DNA of 64,000 nt, from contig JAFAGM010000064.1 of the NCBI GenBank assembly GCA_023422775.1, forward strand, positions 5,516-69,515. Direction: 5' to 3'. A program made the translations under genes and the position numbers. Origin of the DNA: Pseudomonadota bacterium. Its GTDB lineage: Bacteria; Pseudomonadota; Alphaproteobacteria; Rhizobiales; Xanthobacteraceae. The stretch's first letter is position 1, and the number at the start of each line of letters is the position of its first letter. Shown piece by piece: positions 38,277-47,433 of this stretch. Below the pieces are notes generated by a model that saw only the letters and a list, made by a program, of their open reading frames with translations, ran no database searches and had not been told where the DNA came from.

Positions 38277-39617
38277 CTATTTGGCTATCCCAAAAAATAG
38301 GTTGGGGAAGTACAGCGCAATTTCAGGGAAGATGATCAGGATCAGTACGCCGAGGAGAGTCACGAGCACGTAGGGTATCACCGACCAGTAGATATCGCTC
38401 ATCGTCACTTCGGGCGGCGCCACCGCCTTCAGGTAAAAGAGGTTGAACCCGAACGGGGGCGTCATGTAGCCGATCTCCATCATGATGATGAAGATTACTC
38501 CGAACCAGATTGGATCCCATCCATAGGACTGCACCACAGGCAGGAACACGGGCAGGGTAATCAACATGATGCCGACCGGGTCGAGCACCATCCCGAGCAG
38601 CAGCAGCACGAAGAGCATGAATGAAAGCGCGCCCCACTGACCACCGGGAATCAGGGACATCAGGTGGTTCATCAGTTCGTTCGCGCCGAGCGTAGTATAG
38701 GCGGTGGAGAAAGCGTGTGCTGCGAACAGGATCCACATGATCAAGGCGGTCAGTCGCAGGGTCTGGATTGCCGCGTCTGAAAGCACGTTCATCGAAAGCT
38801 TGCGATGGACCGCCGAAGCGACAAGCGCGCCAAACACGCCCAGTGCGGCGGCTTCCGTCGGCGTCGCGAAGCCGCCGAAGATCGCACCCAGCACCAGAAA
38901 GACGATGAAAAGCGGCAGGAACACCGCTTTCAGGGAACTCAGCTTCAAGGCCCAGTCGCCCCGCTCTTCGACGGGCAGCGCCGGCGCAAGTGATGGCTGG
39001 AGCCACGCACGCACCGCGATATAGATCGAAACCAGGACGAACAGCAGGATGCCCGGCCCAATGCCCGATGCGAACAGTCGTCCAACCGAAACTTCCGTCA
39101 GCAGCGCATACAGAACCATCAGGATCGACGGCGGGATCAGGATGCCCCAGCCGCCGCCGCAGTTGATTGCTCCGACCGCCAGTCGCTTGTCATAGCCACG
39201 CTCGAGCATTCGGGGCAATGCGATCGTGCCCATGGTCACGACTGCGGCGCCGCTAATCCCGCTCATCGCCGCGAAAATCGCGCAGATCGCGACGGTTCCG
39301 ATCGCGAGCCCGCCGCGAATGGCGCCAAACCATACGTGCATCATCCGGTACAGGTCTTGCGCGACGCCGGATTTCTCGAGCAGCATCGCCATATACACAT
39401 ACATAGGGATGGCGATCAGCGTGAAACTCGTCATCGAGTCCCAGAATTTGGACGCGACCAGATAGAATCCCACCGGACCCATCGTGAAGTAGAGAAAGAC
39501 GACCGAGATGCCACCGAGCGTGAAAACGAGCGGGGTGCCGATGAACAGAAAGAAAAGCAGCGAGCCGAAGAACAGGATGGTGAGGATTTCGACAGACACG
39601 ATAGCTGGCCCAATCAA
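38277..39617 (-). CDS. dctM: TRAP transporter large permease (DctM)
   Basis: 446 residues with about 12 hydrophobic segments and the DctM pattern (TLIAIPMYVYMAMLLEKSG, AAMSGISGAAVVTMGTIALP, GGGWGILIPPSILMVLYAL). It forms the sodium-driven channel of the tripartite transporter with DctQ and the periplasmic DctP. The TTG start at 39617 overlaps the dctQ TGA; a GTG at 39599 is an alternative. Operon order is dctP–dctQ–dctM. Confidence 0.92.
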   Translation of the reverse strand: MIGPAIVSVEILTILFFGSLLFFLFIGTPLVFTLGGISVVFLYFTMGPVGFYLVASKFWDSMTSFTLIAIPMYVYMAMLLEKSGVAQDLYRMMHVWFGAIRGGLAIGTVAICAIFAAMSGISGAAVVTMGTIALPRMLERGYDKRLAVGAINCGGGWGILIPPSILMVLYALLTEVSVGRLFASGIGPGILLFVLVSIYIAVRAWLQPSLAPALPVEERGDWALKLSSLKAVFLPLFIVFLVLGAIFGGFATPTEAAALGVFGALVASAVHRKLSMNVLSDAAIQTLRLTALIMWILFAAHAFSTAYTTLGANELMNHLMSLIPGGQWGALSFMLFVLLLLGMVLDPVGIMLITLPVFLPVVQSYGWDPIWFGVIFIIMMEIGYMTPPFGFNLFYLKAVAPPEVTMSDIYWSVIPYVLVTLLGVLILIIFPEIALYFPNLFFGIAK

Positions 39618-40156
39618 TGCGAGGATTCGTTGGCAGCCTGTTTGCCAAACACGTCAGGATCGTTCTGCAGTCCCATGACCGTGCGAATGTCCGAGGCGAC
39701 CCGCACGAAACCCTGCAGCAGCAACAATATGCCGGCAATCGGGATCGCCAGCTTGACCGGCCAGATATGCGGATTCCAGATGCTGGACGAGGTCTCCAGC
39801 TTGGCCGCGGACTCCCAGGCCATGTCGGTGCCTTGCCATATCAGCACGGCAAGGAAGATGAAGAACAGAAACGAGGTGGCGAGGTCGACTTTCGCCTTCG
39901 TCTCGCTGCTGAAACGTCCATAGATGATGTCGACGTTGACGTGCGCTCGCTCCACGAGGAGATAGCCGCCGGCGATCACCGCATAGACGCCGAAGATCAA
40001 CTGCGCGAACTCCGCAGTCCAGATGGCCGCACTGCCAACCACATACCGCATGATCACGTCGGCCATCAACAGGAGGAAGATCGGCGCGATAAGCCACGCA
40101 GCGATATACGCGATCCACAAATTCAGCCGCGTGATGGTCCTGGCAACCTTCAGCAT
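39614..40156 (-). CDS. dctQ: TRAP transporter small permease (DctQ)
   Basis: 180 residues with four membrane segments (for example WIAYIAAWLIAPIFLLLMADVIMRYV and GTDMAWESAAKLET… then VKLAIPIAGILLLLQGFVRV). The Glu of WTAEFAQ and the segment order match DctQ. It couples the binding protein to DctM. The ATG at 40156 is preferred to an upstream GTG at 40180. Confidence 0.9.
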   Translation of the reverse strand: MLKVARTITRLNLWIAYIAAWLIAPIFLLLMADVIMRYVVGSAAIWTAEFAQLIFGVYAVIAGGYLLVERAHVNVDIIYGRFSSETKAKVDLATSFLFFIFLAVLIWQGTDMAWESAAKLETSSSIWNPHIWPVKLAIPIAGILLLLQGFVRVASDIRTVMGLQNDPDVFGKQAANESSH

Positions 40157-40245
40157 CTCGTATCCGTTCCTTGCAGGCACAGGCGCGTGGAAATACCGGA
40201 GCGCAAGCGCCGGTCGGCGCTTCCGCCCGGCGAATGCGATGCGTT

Positions 40246-41286
40246 TCAGGCGTAGCCGAGATCGGACATCAGCTTCGTAAGCACCTCGCCACCCTTGTTG
40301 GCGATCTCACCCTTGGCGGTTTCCTTCTTGAGGATTCCCCTGGAAGCGTCGGCGAATTTCTTCAGGACATCGTCCGGGAAGCGGACGACTTCAACATCCA
40401 TCTTGGCCTTGCCGGTGGTCAAGGCGACGGCTTCCTGATGCAGGTACTCGACCGAACGACGGAAATAGCGTTCTTCCACCAAGGAGAGAAACTGCAGCCG
40501 CAAGTCGGGCGGAAGCTTGTCCAGTGCGGCAACATTGATGATATAGGCGTCGTTTGCGAAACCAAGCGCCGGCTTCATGTGAAATTTTGCGACTTCCCAG
40601 AACTTCATCGACAGAGCGCCGATCGCCGCACCCCAATGGGCGCCATCGACGACGCCGGTCGATATCGCCTGATAGATCTCGGGGCCGGCAATCTGCTGTG
40701 GCGATGAGCCGGCAGCAGCGAGGTAATCCAGCATTGTACCGGCGGAACGGATTTTGAGCGAACCAAGGTCGGCCGCCGAAGTGATTTTCTTTTTCAGCAC
40801 CACCTCGGTCGGGTAAGCTTTCTCGGCCATTATGACGACGCCCTTGGGGCGCAGTTCGTCATTGACCATTTTTTCGATTCCCAGATTCTTGGTCAGGTGC
40901 ATCATCTCCCAGGACTCGCGCAGCGTTCCGGGCACGCCGTAAAGCAGGCCCATCGCCTGAGCTTCGCCAAGGATATAGGCGGGCGAGATCGTACCCATCG
41001 GGACGACGCCGCGGCGGACGATGTTGTAGATCTCGCGGTCCTTCGCGATTTCGCCGGCACCGTACATCTCCAACTTGAAGCTGCCGCCGGTACGTGCGTC
41101 GAGTTCCTTGGCGAGAGCGCCGAGGCTGTCGTTGAAAGATCCGGATGCCTTGGGCCAGTGAGACTGCACCTTCCAGGTCACTTTCTCCTGGGCGTGCGCG
41201 CTGCTGATGATCCCGGGTGCCGCGGCAGCCACGACCGACGCCTTGAGCATGTTTCGCCGGGTCAGTCTGCTGGTCGATCCTGACAT
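40246..41286 (-). CDS. dctP: TRAP transporter periplasmic substrate-binding protein (DctP)
   Basis: 346 residues. The N-terminus has a Tat motif (RLTRRNMLKAS) and a hydrophobic stretch to AHAQ, so export folded through Tat is likely. The DctP fold follows: VTWKVQSHWPKAS, EMYGAGEIAKD, LKIRSAGTMLDYL (the Arg that usually binds the carboxylate) and GPEIYQAISTGVVDGAHWG, the last resembling the TakP/keto-acid-type subgroup, though the ligand is unknown. AAGGAGGAAT just before the ATG at 41286 is a very strong ribosome site. It is the first gene of the operon. Confidence 0.92.
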   Translation of the reverse strand: MSGSTSRLTRRNMLKASVVAAAAPGIISSAHAQEKVTWKVQSHWPKASGSFNDSLGALAKELDARTGGSFKLEMYGAGEIAKDREIYNIVRRGVVPMGTISPAYILGEAQAMGLLYGVPGTLRESWEMMHLTKNLGIEKMVNDELRPKGVVIMAEKAYPTEVVLKKKITSAADLGSLKIRSAGTMLDYLAAAGSSPQQIAGPEIYQAISTGVVDGAHWGAAIGALSMKFWEVAKFHMKPALGFANDAYIINVAALDKLPPDLRLQFLSLVEERYFRRSVEYLHQEAVALTTGKAKMDVEVVRFPDDVLKKFADASRGILKKETAKGEIANKGGEVLTKLMSDLGYA

Positions 41287-41590
41287 TTCATTCCTCCTTA
41301 TTTTTCTTTCTGAAATGAAACCACGGAGAAAGCTCAATAGTCAAAGCAATTGGAAGCGGCATCAAGTCCTGCTCAACACGCAGGAAGGGGCGAGATAACC
41401 GGCGATGCAGATGATCTCTACTTGTCAAGTCAGGTAAATCACTACGAAGACCGTCGGCAATATGATGCTTGCCGAAGGGACGATCGCTTCGCGCCACGAA
41501 ACCACGCCGAATATGTGCCGGAACTGGCGGGCAGCGCCTTCTGCTGTTCTGCGAACACAAGAAGCACCGGTGAACGAGTCCGGCCCTGAC

Positions 41591-41866
41591 TTACCGGCGC
41601 TTCGTTCCCAGCCGCTGAACGCATTTCCGGGTGCGCACGACGCCCGACGTCGTCATCTGCGAACCTGCGACTTCCTTGATCTGTCCGGCCGGACAGGATC
41701 CGTCGTCGACGAGCACGCGCTGGCCGAGCCTGAGATCGACGATATCCTGCTCGCGCGAGAACTGCTGCGCCAGCGCCGGTGTCGCGAGCAGCCACAGAGC
41801 GAGGCAGGCGGGAAGGGCATATTGCCCGATCGTGGCAGGCTTGCTCGGCAATTCCGCGCTCCTCAC
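41591..41866 (-). CDS. Secreted hypothetical protein, 91 residues
   Basis: Signal peptide (ALPACLALWLLATPALAQ) then FSREQDIVDLRLGQRVLVDDGSC and CPAGQIKEVAGSQM, ending with a basic tail. Two Cys in the mature part. I recall this as a Rhizobiales family of unknown function (DUF6719-like). Starts at GTG with GTGA overlap to the preceding gene's stop at 41863, so it is translated with it. Confidence 0.7.
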   Translation of the reverse strand: MRSAELPSKPATIGQYALPACLALWLLATPALAQQFSREQDIVDLRLGQRVLVDDGSCPAGQIKEVAGSQMTTSGVVRTRKCVQRLGTKRR

Positions 41867-42027
41867 TTGGTCTTGATCTTCAGCCCGTCGGGACCGACAT
41901 TGATCTGCAGGCCCTCGGGCTCCTTCTTTGATTGATAGACATTATAGCCGAGCACCCCGACCGCGACGATCAACGCGCCGATGATGAGATAGAGGACGTT
42001 GCGATTGGCGGGCATCCTGGGTTCCAT
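41863..42027 (-). CDS. Small single-span membrane protein
   Basis: 54 residues from ATG 42027 (or 50 from ATG 42015). One membrane span (VLYLIIGALIVAVGVLGYNVY) is followed by a polar tail QSKKEPEGLQINVGPDGLKIKTK. Its TGA overlaps the GTG of the next gene. Function unknown. Confidence 0.68.
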   Translation of the reverse strand: MEPRMPANRNVLYLIIGALIVAVGVLGYNVYQSKKEPEGLQINVGPDGLKIKTK

Positions 42028-42216
42028 CGTGACGCTGACTGACGATGGCGAGCTTAGTGATGTGGCCGCGATTCTCATAGGTCGCCGGCAGGCGAGGAAT
42101 GTCAGGTTATTGCCTTCACCTTTTTTCGAGGCGGCCTGTCCGACGGCGAGATCGAAACTGCTTGAGCGCTCGGTTTCGGGCGCTAAAGTCGCAGGAAACA
42201 TGCCCCGGAGGAAATC

Positions 42217-43698
42217 GTGAAGACCTACCAGCTCTACATCAACGGCGAATATGTCGATCCCGCCAACAACGAGTGGTTCGAGTCGATCGATCCCTATCGC
42301 GGCGAGCCGTGGGCGAAGATCCCGCGCGGATCGAAGGCCGATGCCGATAAGGCCGTAAAGGCGGCCAACGAGGCGATGTGGCGGGGTCCGTGGTCGAAGA
42401 TGACGGCGTCGGCGCGCGGCAAGGTCATGCGCAAGCTCGGCGATCTCGTTGCCGCGAATGCCGAGCGGCTCGCCGAGATCGAGGTGAAAGACAACGGCAA
42501 GCTGATGGCCGAGATGCTGGGGCAGTTGCGCTACCATCCGGAATGGTGGTGGTATTACGGCGGACTGGTCGACAAGCTCGAGGGCGGGCTCGTACCGATC
42601 GACAAGCCGGAAACCTTCGCCTACACGACGCATGAGCCGGTAGGCGTCGTTGCGGCGCTGACGGCCTGGAATTCACCGCTGCTGTTCGTCGCCTGGAAGT
42701 GCGCCGCCGCGCTTGCCGCGGGCTGCGCCGTCATCGTCAAGCCGTCGGAATTCACGTCCGCAAGCACGCTGGAGTTTGCGGCGCTGACGAAGGAGGCCGG
42801 TATTCCCGACGGCATCTTCAACGTGGTGACGGGCTTTGGCCCCGAGATCGGAACCGAACTGATCTCGCACCCCGGCGTCGCCAAGATCACGTTCACCGGA
42901 TCGGATACGACGGGCGCGAAAGTCTACGAGACCGCTGCGCGCAGCCTGAAGCGGGTTTCGCTGGAATTGGGAGGAAAATCCCCCAACATTGTCTTTGCAG
43001 ATGCCGATCTCGCCGCGGCCGCGTCAGGTGCGGTCTCGGGCATCTTCGCAGCGACGGGTCAGACCTGCATCGCAGGATCGCGACTGCTGGTCCAGAACTC
43101 GATCAAGGATAAGTTCGTCCAGCGTCTGCTGGAGCTCGCGAAATCCGCCAGGATCGGCGATCCCATGCAGTCGGACACCAATATCGGCCCGGTCACCACG
43201 CCGGCCCAGTACAAGAAGATCCTCGACTACATCGACGTTGCTAAGGCGGAAGGCGCCCGCTGCCTGCTTGGTGGAAAGCCGGCCTCCGGCGCCGGCATCA
43301 GGGGCGGCCAGTTTGTCGAGCCGACCATCTTCACCGACGTCGACAATTCCATGCGGATTGCGCGCGAGGAAGTGTTCGGCCCGGTGCTCTCGATCATCGG
43401 CTTCGATACGGAGGAGGATGCCATCCGCATCGCCAACGATACCATCTACGGTCTTGCCGCCGGGATATGGACTCAGGATCTCGCGCGCGCCGTGCGCGTG
43501 CCGAAGCTGTTGCGTGCGGGAACGGTGTGGGTGAACACCTATCGCGCCATCAGTTATATGATGCCGTTCGGTGGCATGAAGCATTCGGGGCTCGGGCGCG
43601 AGAGCGGCATCGATGCGGTGCGCGAATATCTGGAAACAAAGAGCGTGTGGATTTCGACCGCAAAGGACGTTCCGGCCAATCCGTTCGTCATGCGCTGA
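42217..43698 (+). CDS. Aldehyde dehydrogenase (NAD(P)-dependent)
   Basis: 493 residues, standard length for the ALDH superfamily. The general base Glu lies in VSLELGGKSPN and the catalytic Cys in GQTCIAGSR (about residues 249–293); the oxidised substrate is an aldehyde. The NAD-fold GSDTTGAKVYETA is present. The substrate cannot be read from sequence; the trace WNSPLLF and C-terminal PFGGMKHSGLGRE are typical of the betaine/aromatic semialdehyde groups. GTG start with GGAGGAAATC immediately before. Confidence 0.93.
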   Translation: MKTYQLYINGEYVDPANNEWFESIDPYRGEPWAKIPRGSKADADKAVKAANEAMWRGPWSKMTASARGKVMRKLGDLVAANAERLAEIEVKDNGKLMAEMLGQLRYHPEWWWYYGGLVDKLEGGLVPIDKPETFAYTTHEPVGVVAALTAWNSPLLFVAWKCAAALAAGCAVIVKPSEFTSASTLEFAALTKEAGIPDGIFNVVTGFGPEIGTELISHPGVAKITFTGSDTTGAKVYETAARSLKRVSLELGGKSPNIVFADADLAAAASGAVSGIFAATGQTCIAGSRLLVQNSIKDKFVQRLLELAKSARIGDPMQSDTNIGPVTTPAQYKKILDYIDVAKAEGARCLLGGKPASGAGIRGGQFVEPTIFTDVDNSMRIAREEVFGPVLSIIGFDTEEDAIRIANDTIYGLAAGIWTQDLARAVRVPKLLRAGTVWVNTYRAISYMMPFGGMKHSGLGRESGIDAVREYLETKSVWISTAKDVPANPFVMR

Positions 43699-43717
43699 GG
43701 GCGTCTTTGGACGGCGA

Positions 43718-45148
43718 CTATCTCGCGCCCGCCTTGCGGCTTGCACGCAAGGCGGCCAGCGATGATTTCGCCAGCCGCTCCGCCGATGCGATCAGTCGCG
43801 GCATCGGATGGCCGGCAAAACCCAGCACGAACCCCGGCAGCGGCCGTGCGCGCTGGTAGGTCTCCGCCAGCAGCCAGCCGGCGACACCGGCCTCAGTCTT
43901 TGCCTTGGCGGCAACGAGCGGATCGGTCGCGGGATCGAAGCGAGCGACCAGGTGCAGGCCCTGCGACGGCACGGGGACCGATAGCCGGCCGTCGGATGCT
44001 GTCGACAGCGTGGATGCGAGCGCGTCGCGCGCCTCGCGGTACAGCCCGCGCACCCTGCGCAGGTTTGCCGCGAACGCGCCGGAATTGAGCATGTCCGCGA
44101 CTGCGCCTTCGAGCAGCGTGGCGGGAAAGCGGTCGAGCGCGGCGCGGGCTGCCGTCACCGGCCCGATCAGCCGCTCGGGCAGCGCGCAATAGCCGATGCG
44201 CAATCCCGGAAACAGCGTCTTTGCAAACGTGCCCATGTAGATCACGCGGCGCAAATGATCGATGCCGGCAAGCGAAAGCAATGGGGCGCCGTCATATCTG
44301 AACTCGCTGTCGTAATCGTCCTCGAGCACGAAGGCGTCGGCATCCCTGGCCCAGTCGAGCAGTTCGAGCCGCCGCGGCATCGACATCTGCACGCCGAGCG
44401 GAAACTGATGGGATGGCGTCACGTAGGCTGCGCCTGCCGAAAGCGCCAGCGCTCGGCCCTTGGCCACGATGATGCCTGATGCGTCAACCGGCACCGCGAC
44501 CGTGCGTTGGCCGCAATGCTCGATCGCCCTTCGCGCGGCGGGATAGCCGGGATCCTCGCACCAGACCTGATCGCCGGGCTTGAGGATCGCGCTCAACGCG
44601 ATCCGCAGGCTGTGTTGTGTGCCCGACGTCAGCATGATCTGGTCCGGATCGCAGCGCAGCCCTCGCGCCGACAACAGGTGATCGGCGATCGCAGCGCGAA
44701 GCTCGCGGCTTCCTCTGGGGTCGCCGTATTGCAGATGTTCGGTGCCGAAGGCGCGCATCCGTCGTCCGGCAAAAGACCTGAAGCGCTGCAGCGCCCTTTC
44801 ATCGACATGGGTGCAGCCGAGCGCCAGGTCGCCTTGCTGTGGCGTCGGAAACGCGATCTTCGGCTTGCGCGCATCGTCGATGCGAGCCGGGATGCGCGCG
44901 GCGACGAAGGTGCCGGAGCCAACGGTCGCCACGGCAAATCCATCCGCGATCAATCGCTCATAGGCAGACGTGACGGCGTTGCGGCGGAAGCCGGTTTGTT
45001 TCGCGAGCGTGCGGGAAGGCGGCAGCGGCTCACCCGGCTTTGCGATGCCGCCCGTGATGGCGTGGCAGAGTGCCTGGTAGAGCCGGTGCTGGGAGGAGGC
45101 CCCGTGCGTGATGTGCGGCCCTGAAAGGTCGAGCGGAAGCTCGGCCAT
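43718..45148 (-). CDS. MocR-type regulator (GntR winged helix plus aminotransferase fold)
   Basis: 476 residues. Residues about 15–85 form the GntR-type winged helix (LYQALCHAITGG… LPPSRTLAKQTGFRRNAVTSAYERL). Residues about 110–470 form a fold-type I aminotransferase domain with the PLP lysine in GTFAKTLFPGLRIGY. MocR proteins use PLP as effector and often control B6, GABA or related genes. It is divergent from the pyridoxamine-oxidase-like gene at 45262, a common MocR arrangement. Start is ambiguous: ATG 45148 (used), 45187 or 45211. Confidence 0.9.
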   Translation of the reverse strand: MAELPLDLSGPHITHGASSQHRLYQALCHAITGGIAKPGEPLPPSRTLAKQTGFRRNAVTSAYERLIADGFAVATVGSGTFVAARIPARIDDARKPKIAFPTPQQGDLALGCTHVDERALQRFRSFAGRRMRAFGTEHLQYGDPRGSRELRAAIADHLLSARGLRCDPDQIMLTSGTQHSLRIALSAILKPGDQVWCEDPGYPAARRAIEHCGQRTVAVPVDASGIIVAKGRALALSAGAAYVTPSHQFPLGVQMSMPRRLELLDWARDADAFVLEDDYDSEFRYDGAPLLSLAGIDHLRRVIYMGTFAKTLFPGLRIGYCALPERLIGPVTAARAALDRFPATLLEGAVADMLNSGAFAANLRRVRGLYREARDALASTLSTASDGRLSVPVPSQGLHLVARFDPATDPLVAAKAKTEAGVAGWLLAETYQRARPLPGFVLGFAGHPMPRLIASAERLAKSSLAALRASRKAGAR

Positions 45149-45261
45149 GCGCGGCGGCTTCAAGGAATTGGTCGGATTTTTTCGCATGGAATTGGCACTA
45201 TCGCAGGCCAAATCCGCCGGTACAACTGGTTCGACCGATCAATGATCCCGACGGAGCCGCC

Positions 45262-45987
45262 GTGACCGAAGCCGAGATCATCCCTTCCTATCCGTTGTCG
45301 CCGCGCAACCAGGTGAAGCGCCGGCACGATCGCGGCTTCTACGACCACGCGACGGTGCACGACCTGCTTGACGCCTCGATGCTGTGCCACGTCTCCTACG
45401 TGATCGACGGCCAGCCCTATTGCACGCCGACGTTCTTCTGGCGCGAGGGAAGCAAGTTGTACTGGCACGGCAGCAGTGCCAGCCGCATGCTGAGGAACCA
45501 GTCCGCCGGCCAGAAGGCCTGCCTCACCGTCGCGCATCTCGACAGCCTGGTGCTGGCGAGGTGCGGGTTCAACCATTCGGCCGACTACCGCGCGGTGATG
45601 GCGTTCGGCACCGCCTACCTCGTCACCGACGCGGACGAAAAGGAGCGCGCGCTCGTTGCGATGGTCGACCGGTTCTTCCCCGACCGGACTGCGAGCCTGC
45701 GGCAAAGCACGGCGCAGGAAATCAAGGCGACGTCGGTCATCGCGATGGAGATCGAGCAGGCGTCGGCCAAGATCAGGTCGAAGGGCGTTGCCGACGATGA
45801 CGAAGATTACGAACTACCCATCTATGCCGAGCGCATTCCGGTGCGGACCATACTCGGCGCGCCCGAGCCATGCCCGCGGCTGCTCGATGGCGTCGAGCGG
45901 CCGGCCTCGCTGCGCGGATACTCGGAGGGACGGCTGCTCGAAGACGCATTGCGGGATGCGCATTTTGTGCATTACGCCGGCGGCTGA
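45262..45987 (+). CDS. Pyridoxamine 5'-phosphate oxidase-fold FMN-binding protein
   Basis: 241 residues from a GTG start. The split-barrel pattern is seen: LLDASMLCHVSYVIDGQPYCTPTF, LYWHGSSASRMLRN, CLTVAHLDSLVLARCGFNHS and YRAVMAFGTAYLVTD. This subgroup (NimA/HugZ-like) binds FMN and is found in nitroimidazole or heme-related reductases; it lacks a clear PNPO signature, so B6 synthesis is not claimed. It may be controlled by the divergent MocR gene. Confidence 0.82.
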   Translation: MTEAEIIPSYPLSPRNQVKRRHDRGFYDHATVHDLLDASMLCHVSYVIDGQPYCTPTFFWREGSKLYWHGSSASRMLRNQSAGQKACLTVAHLDSLVLARCGFNHSADYRAVMAFGTAYLVTDADEKERALVAMVDRFFPDRTASLRQSTAQEIKATSVIAMEIEQASAKIRSKGVADDDEDYELPIYAERIPVRTILGAPEPCPRLLDGVERPASLRGYSEGRLLEDALRDAHFVHYAGG

Positions 45988-46046
45988 GATCGGGGTAGGA
46001 TAGGTCACTTCCAATCCCTGCAACTCCCGACAGGAGCCGCCGCTAC

Positions 46047-47324
46047 ATGAATGCCGATACGCAGCAGAAAATCCTCGACGCCGTCGATGCCGGCTTTGAC
46101 GCGCAGCTTGCGACGACGAAGGAATTCGTTGCGATCCCCTCGACCCGTGGCGCCGAGGGGCCGTGCCAGGACATGATCGGCGATCTCTTGCGCCAGCGCG
46201 GCTACGAGGTCGACGACTGGCAAATCAATGTCGATGACCTGAAGGACCTGCGCGGCTTCGGCCCGATCGAGCATGATTTCTCAAAGGCGCGGACCGTGGT
46301 CGGCACTTACCGTCCGACCAACAATGCCGGCAAGTCGCTGATCGTGCAGGGCCACTGCGACGTGGTGCCGGCGGGGCCGCTCGACATGTGGGAGACACCG
46401 CCGTTTTCGCCTGTTGTGAAAGACGGCAGGATGTATGGCCGCGGCGCCTGCGACATGAAGTCGGGCACCATCGGCGCCCTCTATGCGCTGGATGCGATCA
46501 AGGCCGCAGGGTTCAAGCCGACCGCACGGATTCATTTTCAAAGTGTGATCGAGGAAGAGTCGACCGGCGTCGGCGCGCTCTCGACCTTGCAGCGCGGCTA
46601 CCGCGCCGACGCCTGCTTCATCCCCGAGCCGACCAACGGCCAGATGGTGCGCTCGCAGGTCGGCGTGATCTGGTTTCGACTGAAGGTGCGCGGTTTCCCG
46701 GTGCATGTGTTCGAGGCGGGCTCCGGCGCCAACGCCATCATGGCGGCGTATCATCTGGTCCACGCGCTGCAGAAGCTGGAGGCCGAGTGGAACGAGCGCG
46801 CCAAAAAGGATCGTCACTTCAAGGCGCTCAACCATCCGATCAACTTCAACCCCGGGATCATCAAGGGCGGCGACTGGGCTTCCAGCGTGCCGGCCTGGTG
46901 CGACGTCGACTGCCGTATCGCGGCGCTGCCGGGCTGGTCGGTCGCCGAGTGTCAGAAGGAAATCCTGGCGTGCGTTTCAGCGGCTGCGCGTGACCATCGT
47001 TTTCTTTCGAACAATCCGCCGCAGGTGGAATGGTCGGGATTCCTGTCGGAGGGATACGAACTGAAGGACTCGGCTGCCCCGGAAGCCGCCTTCGGCAAGG
47101 CGTTCAACGCGGTCTATGGCGGCGCGGTACCTGACCTCGTCTTCACGGCGCTGACGGATACGCGCTTCTACGGGCTGAATTACAACATCCCGAGCCTCTG
47201 CTTCGGCGCCAGTGGGGCCGCGATGCACGGCTTCAACGAATATGTCGACCTGGAGTCGCTGCGGAAGTCGACGAAGGCGACGGCGCTGTTCATCGCGGAA
47301 TGGTGCGGCGTGGAGAAGGTCTGA
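46047..47324 (+). CDS. M20 family metallopeptidase/deacylase (ArgE/DapE-like)
   Basis: 425 residues. The two-zinc site is complete: His103 and Asp105 in GHCDVVPAG, Asp136 in GRGACDMKSG, Glu170/171 in VIEEES. The dimerisation domain is about residues 200–310 and the last His is in AMHGFNEYVDL. Family members hydrolyse N-acyl amino acids or succinyl-diaminopimelate; the substrate here is not known. Confidence 0.9.
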   Translation: MNADTQQKILDAVDAGFDAQLATTKEFVAIPSTRGAEGPCQDMIGDLLRQRGYEVDDWQINVDDLKDLRGFGPIEHDFSKARTVVGTYRPTNNAGKSLIVQGHCDVVPAGPLDMWETPPFSPVVKDGRMYGRGACDMKSGTIGALYALDAIKAAGFKPTARIHFQSVIEEESTGVGALSTLQRGYRADACFIPEPTNGQMVRSQVGVIWFRLKVRGFPVHVFEAGSGANAIMAAYHLVHALQKLEAEWNERAKKDRHFKALNHPINFNPGIIKGGDWASSVPAWCDVDCRIAALPGWSVAECQKEILACVSAAARDHRFLSNNPPQVEWSGFLSEGYELKDSAAPEAAFGKAFNAVYGGAVPDLVFTALTDTRFYGLNYNIPSLCFGASGAAMHGFNEYVDLESLRKSTKATALFIAEWCGVEKV

Positions 47325-47345
47325 GCGAGTCGCTGATCTACTCCC

Positions 47346-47423
47346 GTCATTGCGAGCGAAGCGAAGCAATCCATGCTTCAGCGGGCGCGGACAGATGGAT
47401 TGCTTCGCTTCGCTCGCAATGAC
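47346..47423. repeat. Palindromic repeat, CATTGCGAGCG type, copy B
   Basis: 78-bp inverted repeat with arms near 30 bp identical in most bases to 25225–25299. It lies between two converging genes (46047 plus, 47434 minus) and may terminate both. Confidence 0.8.
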
Positions 47424-47433
47424 GACTGAGGGT

